DNA of 64,000 nt from CAVREM01 sp963728825 (GTDB lineage Bacteria; Acidobacteriota; Vicinamibacteria; Vicinamibacterales; CAVVIG01), in the NCBI GenBank assembly GCA_963728825.1, contig CAVSLA010000004.1, positions 1,488,001 to 1,552,000 of the forward strand. The letters run 5' to 3'. The notes below the pieces were generated by a model. That model saw only the letters and a program-made list of their open reading frames with translations. It was not told the origin of the DNA and did not search any database. The stretch's first letter is position 1, and the number at the start of each line of letters is the position of its first letter. A program made the translations under genes and the position numbers. Below, piece by piece: positions 1 through 6,703 of this stretch.

Positions 1-322
1 TCCGCACGGCGAGGAGGGCCTGACCGAGCGCGTTGTTGATCTTGTGCGCGCCGGTATGCGTCAGGTCCTCTCGCTTCAGAAAGATCTGCGCGCCGCCAGA
101 CGCTTCGGTGAGCCGAGTCGCAGGATAGACGGGCGTCGGCCGCCCCACGTAATGCTTCAGCAACCGGTCGAGCTCGGCCTGAAAGTGGTGGTCGTCGCGC
201 GCGGCGAAATATGCGCGCTCCAGCTCCTCGACCGGCTCGACCAGGGTCTCCGGGACGAAACGTCCACCGAACTCGCCGAAGTAGCCGCGCGCGTCGGGGT
301 CGCGGCGCGTCTGAATGGTCAT
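1..322 (-). CDS. trpB: Tryptophan synthase beta subunit, N-terminal part (runs off the window)
   Basis: The first ~107 residues of TrpB, which joins indole to serine in the last step of tryptophan synthesis using PLP. The reading from the ATG at 322 shows the family N-terminus (GYFGEFGGRFVPETL) and the PLP-lysine segment (KREDLTHTGAHKINNALGQA, lysine in HTGAHKINN). The gene continues beyond base 1. It is the most distal visible gene of the aroDE-trpEGDCFB operon, 31 bases after the trpF stop. trpA would be expected next but lies outside. The identification is secure. Confidence 0.95.
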   Translation of the reverse strand, partial: MTIQTRRDPDARGYFGEFGGRFVPETLVEPVEELERAYFAARDDHHFQAELDRLLKHYVGRPTPVYPATRLTEASGGAQIFLKREDLTHTGAHKINNALGQALLAVR

Positions 323-336
323 TGATCAATCCTCTC

Positions 337-386
337 GGCGGGTCTGCCCCGCCCTACGTACGTAGGCTGGACCTCTCAGGTCCGGC
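337..386. repeat. Extragenic palindromic repeat cluster overlapping the trpF 3' end
   Basis: Three small hairpins in tandem: a GGCGG/CCGCC stem (about 337-353), the perfect palindrome CCTACGTACGTAGG (353-366) and GGACCT-CTC-AGGTCC (369-383). The same modules recur near 13785-13868 and, in variant form, near 10810-10880. The last codons of trpF fall inside the repeat, so the element seems to have landed at the gene end and supplied the stop codon. Function unknown; it could stabilise mRNA ends between trpF and trpB. Confidence 0.65.
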
Positions 387-993
387 ATCCGCTATCGCGC
401 GGAACAACGCGCTGAGAAGCGCCCGATCCTTCACTCCCGGCGCCGACTCGACACCTGACGACACGTCGATGCCGTACGGCCGAACCGTGCGAACGGCGTC
501 CGCGACGTTTTCCGGCCGCAGACCGCCGGCCAGCAGTACCCGGGCGGCGTTTCGCCAGGCCGGCAGCACGTCCCCAGTCGACGGTTCGGCCGGTTCCGCC
601 ACGCTGTACCGGATCGTGGACGTCGAGCAGGAGCCTCACCCGCTCCGGCCAGGCGTCGGCATCGTCTGCACCCAACTCGTCGCTCATCGCCAGCGCCTTG
701 ATCACAGGACGCTCGATGTTGTCCACCATCGCGACCGGCTCGTCGCCGTGCAGTTGCACGGCGCTCAGGCCGACGCGGGCGCTCACACCGTTGATCAGCC
801 GAGCGGTCTGATCCACGAACACGCCGACCGTGGTGATGAACGGCGGCAGCGCGCCCACGATGCTCCGGGCCTGCTCGGGATCGACATACCGCGGACTCTT
901 CGGCCAGAACACGAACCCCAACGCGTTGGCGCCGAGCTCGATGGCCGCCTCGGCGTCCTCCCGTCGCGTGATGCCGCAGATCTTCACAAGCAC
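354..993 (-). CDS. trpF: Phosphoribosylanthranilate isomerase, apparent single-base frameshift
   Basis: TrpF isomerises phosphoribosylanthranilate to CdRP in tryptophan synthesis. The N-terminal part (MLVKICGITRREDAEAAIELG, GFVFWPKSPRYV, VGVFVDQ, VQLHGDE) is read from 993 to about 541. The C-terminal part (VLLAGGLRPENVADAV, GIDVSSGVESAPGVKD) is in another frame and ends at 354. Removing one G from the CCC/GGG run at 539-544 joins them as LAKRRP-VLLAGGL and gives a normal 212-residue protein. No other damage is seen, so a sequencing indel is more likely than a pseudogene. It follows trpC by 7 bases, and its end overlaps a palindromic repeat. Confidence 0.9.
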
Positions 994-1000
994 ACGAGCC

Positions 1001-1855
1001 TCACGCCTCTGCGTCCTCTGCTTCCTCTGTGTCCTTTGTGTTCAAAGTCTCACTCAGGAGCCCGCGCAATGCGGCGCCTGGCTCGGCGGCGGTCATGAAT
1101 CGCTCGCCAATGAGGAAGGCGCGATAGCCGAGTGTCCTGAATGTGCTGATGTCCGCCGGCGACTTGATGCCACTCTCGCTGACGGCGATGACATCTTTCG
1201 GCACACGCGCGATCAGCCTTTCCGAGACGTCGAGATCCACTGCCAGTGTCCGGAGGTTCCGATTGTTGACGCCGACGATTGGAGCGCCGGCCTCCAGCGC
1301 AATGCTCAATTCCTCTTCGTCGTGAACCTCGACGAGCGGATCCAGATCGAGATCGCCGGCCAGCGTCAGCAGTCGTCTCAACTCGCTCGATTGAAGAGCG
1401 CCGACGATCAGCAGCACTGCGTCGGCGCCGGCGGCGCGCGCCTCGAGCAGCTGATACTCGGAAACAATGAAGTCCTTCCGGAGCAGCGGCGTATGGACCA
1501 CCTGCCGCACCGCGGACAGGTGATCGAGCGAACCGTCGAAAAAGGTGGGCTCCGTCAACACCGAGATCGCCGCGGCTCCCGCGTCGGCGTATCCGTGCGC
1601 GATGGATGCTGGATCGTAGTCGGCGCGCAGCACGCCCCTCGACGGTGATCGGTGTTTGCACTCGGCAATCACGTTGACCCGGTCGGACTGTGAGAGGGCC
1701 GCGCGGAAGACGCCGGGCCGCGGGTGCGAGCGGCTGGCGCGAGCGGCCAGCGCGGCGATCGGCTCGCGCTCCGCACGGACTTCGACGATGCGGCGGGTCG
1801 CCGCGACGATCGTTGCCAGCAGATCGGCGGCGGCGGCGACTCCGACCGTGGTCAT
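1001..1855 (-). CDS. trpC: Indole-3-glycerol phosphate synthase
   Basis: TrpC converts CdRP to indole-3-glycerol phosphate. A single TIM barrel of 284 residues shows the family motifs VIAECKHRSPSRG, LLRKDFIVSEYQ, VGVNNRNLRT and VSESGIKS. It overlaps trpD by four bases (ATGA), indicating translational coupling. The last ~14 residues (LNTKDTEEAEDAEA) are not family sequence. They are encoded by a purine-rich repeat (ACACAAAGGACACAGAGG type) related to the repeat at 16741-16925, so the natural C-terminus was probably extended or replaced by repeat DNA. Confidence 0.95.
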   Translation of the reverse strand: MTTVGVAAAADLLATIVAATRRIVEVRAEREPIAALAARASRSHPRPGVFRAALSQSDRVNVIAECKHRSPSRGVLRADYDPASIAHGYADAGAAAISVLTEPTFFDGSLDHLSAVRQVVHTPLLRKDFIVSEYQLLEARAAGADAVLLIVGALQSSELRRLLTLAGDLDLDPLVEVHDEEELSIALEAGAPIVGVNNRNLRTLAVDLDVSERLIARVPKDVIAVSESGIKSPADISTFRTLGYRAFLIGERFMTAAEPGAALRGLLSETLNTKDTEEAEDAEA

Positions 1856-2889
1856 GCTCCCGCCCCGGCAGTCGACCCCTCTTCGGTCGACAACGTCACC
1901 ATGCGATCGAGGACGCGTGCGGCGTCGCCGCGATCGATCGCTTCGGCGGCTTGTCGCATGCCGTCACGAACGGAGGCTGCCTGCCCGTCGATGAACAGCG
2001 CAGCGCCGGCGTTCAACACGACGATGTCACGCGCTGGTCCGCGCTCGCCCGCGAGGATCGAGCGGACGATGCCGGCGTTGACGGCCGCCGTGCCGCCGCG
2101 GAGCGCCGCTTGGGACGTCTTGGCCAGACCCACGTCAGCCGGATGGAGGTAGAACGTGTTCACCGACCCGTCCCGGCACTCCGAGATCTTGGTATAGCCG
2201 GTCGTGGAAATCTCGTCGATGCCGTCCGAGCCGTGCACGACCCAGGCGCGCTTCGATCCGAGCAGCAGCAAGGAGCGGGCAATCAATTCGGTGAACTCGG
2301 GTCGTGGCACCCCGACCAGCTGGCGCGCGGCGCCTGCCGGATTCGTCAACGGCCCCAGCAGATTGAAGGCGGTACGGACGCCCAGGGCTTTCCGGGTCGG
2401 CCCAGCGTGCCGCATCGACGGGTGAAAGGTCGGAGCGAAGAAGAAGCCGATGCCGGCCTCGGCCAGCGACCGCTCCACCGCGGGCGGCGGCGCGGTGACC
2501 CGCACGCCGAGTGCCTCGAACACGTCGGCGCTCCCGCACTGGCTCGAGACCGAACGATTGCCATGTTTCGCGACCCGGACGCCGCAGCCCGCCACGACCA
2601 GAGCCACCGCCGACGAAATGTTGAACGTGCCCGAGCGATTGCCGCCCGTGCCGCAGGTGTCGAAGACGTCGTCGAACTGGCTCGACAGCTTGACCGCATG
2701 CGCCCGCATGGTGCGCGCCAGACCGACAATCTCGGCCGGCCGCTCACCTTTCATCGCCAGGCCGATGAGCAGGCCGGCGATCTGCGCGTCGGCGGCGCGT
2801 CCCTCCATGACTTCCGCCATGGCGGCGGCGGCCTCGTCGCTCGAGAGATCCTCGCGCCGCATCACCTTCTCGATGAGTCCTGGAAACAT
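1852..2889 (-). CDS. trpD: Anthranilate phosphoribosyltransferase
   Basis: TrpD transfers phosphoribose from PRPP to anthranilate. The 345-residue protein has the usual length and motifs: a helical N-domain (LSSDEAAAAMAEVMEGRA), the PRPP loop DTCGTGGNRSGTFNISS, KHGNRSVSS and GVRTAFNLLGPLTNPAG. It starts four bases after the trpG stop and overlaps the trpC start by four bases. It is a separate protein, not fused to TrpG. Confidence 0.96.
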   Translation of the reverse strand: MFPGLIEKVMRREDLSSDEAAAAMAEVMEGRAADAQIAGLLIGLAMKGERPAEIVGLARTMRAHAVKLSSQFDDVFDTCGTGGNRSGTFNISSAVALVVAGCGVRVAKHGNRSVSSQCGSADVFEALGVRVTAPPPAVERSLAEAGIGFFFAPTFHPSMRHAGPTRKALGVRTAFNLLGPLTNPAGAARQLVGVPRPEFTELIARSLLLLGSKRAWVVHGSDGIDEISTTGYTKISECRDGSVNTFYLHPADVGLAKTSQAALRGGTAAVNAGIVRSILAGERGPARDIVVLNAGAALFIDGQAASVRDGMRQAAEAIDRGDAARVLDRMVTLSTEEGSTAGAGA

Positions 2890-2893
2890 GTCG

Positions 2894-3466
2894 CTATCCC
2901 CGCCGCTCGATGAAGTTGCGGAGGATGCGCCGGCCCTCCCCGGTCAGAATCGATTCAGGATGAAACTGGACGCCGTGGACCGGCAGCTCGCGATGCCGAA
3001 GTCCCATGATCGTGCCGTCCTCCTTCGTCCGTGCCGAGACCTCCAGCACAGCGGGCAAGCCCTCGTCGGCGACGATGAGCGAGTGATAACGCGACGCGAC
3101 GAACGGCTCGGTGAGGCCGGCAAATACGCCGCGGCCGTCGTGCTCGATGGTCGACGTCTTGCCATGCATCGGCACCGCGGCGCGGACTACGGCCCCGCCG
3201 AACACAGCGCCAATCGCCTGGTGACCGAGGCACACGCCGAGGATCGGCGTCTGAGCGCCCAGCTCACGGATCACGCTCATCGTGATGCCCGCATCTTCCG
3301 GTCGGCCGGGACCGGGCGAGATGACGATCGCGGCCGGGCGTGCGCCGGCGACCTCGGCGACCGTCGTCTCGTCGTTGCGCTTGACGCAGATCTCGACGCC
3401 CAGCTCCCCCAGGTACTGGACGAGGTTGTAGGTAAACGAATCGTAGTTGTCGAGCACGAACACCAC
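2894..3466 (-). CDS. trpG: Anthranilate synthase component II (glutamine amidotransferase)
   Basis: Class I glutamine amidotransferase of 190 residues that supplies ammonia to TrpE. Visible motifs are LDNYDSFTYNLVQYLGELG at the N-terminus, ISPGPGRPEDAG (oxyanion loop), the nucleophile elbow GVCLGHQAIG (catalytic Cys) and VQFHPES (His/Glu of the triad). In many bacteria this subunit is shared with PabB. Here it sits immediately after trpE (one base between stop and start) and before trpD, which argues for the tryptophan role. Confidence 0.95.
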   Translation of the reverse strand: MVFVLDNYDSFTYNLVQYLGELGVEICVKRNDETTVAEVAGARPAAIVISPGPGRPEDAGITMSVIRELGAQTPILGVCLGHQAIGAVFGGAVVRAAVPMHGKTSTIEHDGRGVFAGLTEPFVASRYHSLIVADEGLPAVLEVSARTKEDGTIMGLRHRELPVHGVQFHPESILTGEGRRILRNFIERRG

Positions 3467-3467
3467 G

Positions 3468-4943
3468 TCAGAGTCCCGCCTGCGCGAGCTCGAGCGCGCG
3501 GATCAGCGCGCGCGCCTTGTCGCGCGTTTCTTCGTATTCGGCCGTCGGATTGGAGTCGATCACGATGCCGGCGCCGGCCTGGACGTAGGCCCGGCCGCGG
3601 CTCATGATGACGGTCCGGATGGCGATGCAGAAGTCCAGATTGCCGGCGAAATCGAGATAGCCGACCGCGCCCGCGTACAGGCCGCGCCCGACCGGTTCGA
3701 GCTCGCGGATGATCTGCATCGCCCGCACTTTTGGTGCGCCGGAAACCGTCCCGGCCGGAAAGCACGACACCAGCGCATCCAGGCGGTCGCGGTCGTCGGC
3801 CAGGCGGCCCTCGACAATCGACGTCAGGTGCATCACGTGGGAGAAGCGCTCGAGTCCCATGAACTGCGGCACCCTGACCGACCCGTAGTCGCAGACGCGG
3901 CCGACGTCATTGCGGCCGAGATCGACGAGCATCACGTGTTCGGCGCGTTCCTTCTCGTTCCGCTTCAGCTCCTCCGCCAGCCGCATGTCCTCCTCGTTGG
4001 TCCGGCCGCGCGGACGCGTCCCGGCGATCGGATGGGTCTCGACGCGAGAGCCCTCGACGCGAACCAGCATCTCGGGCGACGAGCCGACGATGGCGACGCC
4101 CCCCATGCGGAGGAAGTACATGTACGGCGACGGGTTGACGTGGCGCAACGCCCGATACACGGTGAACGGATCGGCAGCGACGTCGGCCTCGAACCGTTGG
4201 GACAGCACGACCTGATACACGTCCCCGGCGGCGATGTATTCCTTGCCCCGGCGGACCTGTTCCTCGTATTGCTCACGGGTCCGGTTCGACCGGACGTCGA
4301 GCTGAAGGGCCTGATCGGATCTGGCGGGCACCGACAGATTGCGTTCGAGCTCGCGTTCGAGGAACTGGATCTTGGCGCAGGCAAACTGATAGAGCGACTC
4401 GAGGTCGTCGTCGGCCGTGATCCGCGCGTTGGCGACGATCAGGATGCGGTGCTGGACATGATCGAAGGCCAGCACCGTATCGAAGAGCATGAACCCGGCT
4501 TGATCCGCGCCGTCTGACGCATCGCCGACGTCGCCGAGGACCGGCTCGAACCACGAGGCGGCGCCGTAGCCCAGGTAGCCGACCGCTCCGCCAGTGAAGC
4601 GCGGCAGGTCGGGAACGAAGGGCGATCGGAAGTCCGCCATCAGACCGCGGAGCGTTTCGATGAACGGCCGCTCGCTCTCGACGACGGATCCGCCGCGGTC
4701 GATGGTGGTCCGGCCGTCGCGCGCGCGCAGGATCAGGAAGGGATCCTTGCCGAGAAAGGAGTACCGTCCGACATGCTCGCCGCCTTCGACGCTCTCGAGC
4801 AGGAAGGCGTAGTCGGCGTCTTCCGCGATCTTCAGGAACGCGGAGACCGGCGTCAGCAGGTCGGCGACGATTTCCTTGCAGACGGGCACGAACGTGCCAC
4901 GCCGCGCCAGCTCCTTGAACTCTTCAAATGACGTGATTTTCAT
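3468..4943 (-). CDS. trpE: Anthranilate synthase component I
   Basis: Chorismate-using anthranilate synthase of 491 residues. Motifs of the chorismate-binding domain are HPIAGTRPRGRTNEED, LVDLGRNDVGRVC, MHLTSIVEGRL, FPAGTVSGAPKVRAM and AGAGIVIDSNPTAEYEE. The N-terminal region holds the feedback-binding domain (FLLESVEGGEHVGRYSFLG), where the LLES motif is the usual tryptophan-sensing element. It overlaps the aroDE 3' end by 20 bases. PabB is the close alternative, but the LLES motif and the trp operon context favour TrpE. Confidence 0.96.
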   Translation of the reverse strand: MKITSFEEFKELARRGTFVPVCKEIVADLLTPVSAFLKIAEDADYAFLLESVEGGEHVGRYSFLGKDPFLILRARDGRTTIDRGGSVVESERPFIETLRGLMADFRSPFVPDLPRFTGGAVGYLGYGAASWFEPVLGDVGDASDGADQAGFMLFDTVLAFDHVQHRILIVANARITADDDLESLYQFACAKIQFLERELERNLSVPARSDQALQLDVRSNRTREQYEEQVRRGKEYIAAGDVYQVVLSQRFEADVAADPFTVYRALRHVNPSPYMYFLRMGGVAIVGSSPEMLVRVEGSRVETHPIAGTRPRGRTNEEDMRLAEELKRNEKERAEHVMLVDLGRNDVGRVCDYGSVRVPQFMGLERFSHVMHLTSIVEGRLADDRDRLDALVSCFPAGTVSGAPKVRAMQIIRELEPVGRGLYAGAVGYLDFAGNLDFCIAIRTVIMSRGRAYVQAGAGIVIDSNPTAEYEETRDKARALIRALELAQAGL

Positions 4944-6396
4944 CGGCGATGAACTCCGTCAGTTTCCGTTCGGCCGCCGCGCGCATCACGCCCGCAGGCG
5001 CCTTGATGCCGGTCCACCAGTGAAACTGCTCGTGGGCCTGTGCGACGAGCATGTCCAGCCCGCCGATGGTCACGCAGCCGGCGGCCGCGGCGGCGTGCAG
5101 CAGCCGTGTCTGTGGCGGGTTGTAGATGAGGTCGTAGACGTAGCGCCCCGTCAGCGCGGCGGCCGGCAACGGGGTTTCATCGACCCGGGGATACATGCCG
5201 ACCGGGGTGCAGTTCACCAGCAGGTCCCAGCTGTTGGCGGGCGGCGGCCAGGGTGCGGCCCGCACGCCCACCGCACGGGCGGTGTCCGCAGCCCGCGCGC
5301 CGCTCCGCGCGTAGAGCGTGATGTCAGCGCCGGCGGATCCCAGGGCAATCGCAACAGCGCGCGCTGATCCCCCGGCGCCGAGCACGGCGGTTCGGGCGCG
5401 CTGCAGCGGCACCTCTCGGTCGTTCAGCGGCTGCAGAAAGCCAACCGTGTCGGTGTTCCCGCCGATCCATCGACCGTCGTCGATCCGAATGGTGTTGATC
5501 GCGCCGACGCGGCGAGCCACCGCAAACACCTCGTCAACGTGGTCGAACAATGACACCTTGAACGGGATCGTCACGCTCGCTCCTTTGAGTCCGATTGAGC
5601 GGGCGAAGGTGACGAAGTCGTCGGCGCTGGTGGCCGGCAGTGGCAGATACACCGCATCGGTGCGGGTCGCCTTGAACGCGGCATTGTGCATGTCGGGCGA
5701 CACGGAATGATCGATCGGCGATCCGACGAGGCCGAACACTGCCGTCTGCTCGCCGAGCGATCGGAAGCGATACAGATCCAGCATCGTCTCGGGTGTGAGC
5801 TGACCGACCGCCCCGACCGAGCCGGCGTACGACCACGACGAGAAGAAACGTCGCGGCAAGACGCGGGTGATCAGCCCGTGCGGCCCCATTGCGATCAGCA
5901 CGATGCCCGCGTCGAGGCTGAGCGATGAGCCGAGTGCGACGAGCGGCAGGCAGTCGCTGAGCGACTTCGGGGTGACGGCGATCTTGATGATCTCGGCGCC
6001 CGTCGCGCGCATCGCGCGGGCGCGCTCCATCAGGTCGGCCGGCACCGATTCGAAATCGTGGGACGACAGGACGATTCGGCGACCGCGGCAGTCGTTGAGG
6101 AGATCGGTAAAGCCGGCGCGCCATTCGACGTCTACGTACTCCGCGCCGTGCGACCACGCGTCGGCCAGCAGCCGCCGACGCTCTTCTTCCGACCCTTTGA
6201 AGGCGCCGCCTTCCCAGACTGGCCGGCAGGTGACGATCGCCGGTCGGCGCCTGCCTTCGAGCGCGCCGGCGACGTCGGGATCCACCACCGAATCGAGCCG
6301 CAATTCAACGAGATCCGCGTCGACAACCGCATCGCGACGCCGGCGCAGTTCTGCCGTCGTTGGCGCGGTCACGGTGACGCAGAGTCGTTGTGTCAT
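4924..6396 (-). CDS. aroDE: Bifunctional 3-dehydroquinate dehydratase / shikimate dehydrogenase
   Basis: A 490-residue fusion of two consecutive shikimate-pathway enzymes. Residues ~1-210 are a type I dehydroquinase barrel, with the catalytic His in LSSHDFE and the Schiff-base Lys in EIIKIAVT. Residues ~217-490 are shikimate dehydrogenase: FGLVGSPIDHSVSPDMHN, VTIPFK (catalytic Lys), GGNTDTVGF, the NADP loop VLGAGGSARAVA, NCTPVGMYP and GGLDMLVAQAHEQF. The same order occurs in plant and chlamydial DHQ-SDH enzymes. It is the first structural gene behind the tryptophan attenuator, placing shikimate supply under the same control as trp. The ATG at 6396 is 22 bases after the terminator stem. Confidence 0.95.
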   Translation of the reverse strand: MTQRLCVTVTAPTTAELRRRRDAVVDADLVELRLDSVVDPDVAGALEGRRRPAIVTCRPVWEGGAFKGSEEERRRLLADAWSHGAEYVDVEWRAGFTDLLNDCRGRRIVLSSHDFESVPADLMERARAMRATGAEIIKIAVTPKSLSDCLPLVALGSSLSLDAGIVLIAMGPHGLITRVLPRRFFSSWSYAGSVGAVGQLTPETMLDLYRFRSLGEQTAVFGLVGSPIDHSVSPDMHNAAFKATRTDAVYLPLPATSADDFVTFARSIGLKGASVTIPFKVSLFDHVDEVFAVARRVGAINTIRIDDGRWIGGNTDTVGFLQPLNDREVPLQRARTAVLGAGGSARAVAIALGSAGADITLYARSGARAADTARAVGVRAAPWPPPANSWDLLVNCTPVGMYPRVDETPLPAAALTGRYVYDLIYNPPQTRLLHAAAAAGCVTIGGLDMLVAQAHEQFHWWTGIKAPAGVMRAAAERKLTEFIADENHVI

Positions 6397-6425
6397 GCGT
6401 TCCGGCGGTCCAAGCCTAAAAAAAA

Positions 6426-6453
6426 AGCCTCTTCAGGGTTAGCTGAAGAGGCT
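6426..6453 (-). terminator. Intrinsic terminator of the trp attenuator
   Basis: Read on the minus strand, an 11-bp perfect stem (AGCCTCTTCAG / CTGAAGAGGCT, 6443-6453 with 6426-6436) with a 6-base loop is followed directly by a run of nine or more U (6418-6426). It lies between a tryptophan-rich leader ORF and the first structural gene, aroDE. The 5' arm can instead pair with an identical CTGAAGAGGC copy at 6494-6503, located just after the Trp codons. That pairing would be the antiterminator. Confidence 0.88.
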
Positions 6454-6477
6454 CGGGATATCGCGCGTGGTGCTGGT

Positions 6478-6594
6478 TCAGGCCCGGGCGATTGCCTCTT
6501 CAGACGAGCTCCAATACCACCACCAAGCGGACGAGGATCCACCCGTCCTGCAAGGGGCGACGGTAAAGGAGGAGACCGTGCTGAAAAGGGTCAC
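6478..6594 (-). CDS. trpL: trp operon leader peptide (Trp-Trp-Trp-Tyr-Trp)
   Basis: A short ORF ending at 6478 has the C-terminus SAWWWYWSSSEEAIARA. Four Trp codons and one Tyr codon lie at 6511-6525. Stalling there would leave the sequence 6494-6503 free to pair with the 5' arm of the terminator at 6426-6453. Normal translation to the stop codon would disrupt that pairing and allow termination. The start is uncertain: the GTG at 6594 is in frame and just downstream of a good promoter (6615-6644) but has no clear Shine-Dalgarno. An in-frame ATG at 6657 follows AAGGAG but lies upstream of the expected transcription start. Confidence 0.7.
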   Translation of the reverse strand: MTLFSTVSSFTVAPCRTGGSSSAWWWYWSSSEEAIARA

Positions 6595-6614
6595 TCGACC
6601 AACCAAGAGGAGCG

Positions 6615-6644
6615 ACGATAGCAGAGCGGGCCGTTTGCTGTCAA
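6615..6644 (-). promoter_or_regulatory. Promoter of the aroDE-trp operon
   Basis: On the minus strand, a perfect -35 TTGACA (6639-6644), an 18-bp spacer and -10 TATCGT (6615-6620). Transcription would begin near 6608, upstream of the leader ORF and attenuator. The PadR promoter at 60766-60795 has the same architecture and an identical -10. The -35 box lies only about 20 bp from the -35 of the divergent promoter at 6664. Confidence 0.6.
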
Positions 6645-6663
6645 ATATCGTGCCCATTTCTCC

Positions 6664-6692
6664 TTGACCAGCAAGCACTTCTCCTCTATAAC
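6664..6692 (+). promoter_or_regulatory. Promoter of the SpoIVB-like gene
   Basis: -35 TTGACC (6664-6669), a 17-bp spacer and -10 TATAAC (6687-6692). The ATG at 6704 is 11 bases after the -10, so the mRNA would have a leader of only about 4 bases and no room for a Shine-Dalgarno. Confidence 0.6.
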
Positions 6693-6703
6693 GGAATCAA
6701 CCC

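Noticed and set aside
211..1098. Long plus-strand open frames across trpF-trpC and many other genes.
   Set aside because: They are high-GC mirror frames of well-identified minus-strand genes with no family similarity of their own.
6467..6667. Plus-strand ORF with a perfect-looking AAAGGAGG five bases before a GTG, antisense to the trp leader.
   Set aside because: The sequence is the complement of the leader; the encoded peptide has no recognisable features, and the Trp codons, promoter and terminator on the other strand explain the region better.
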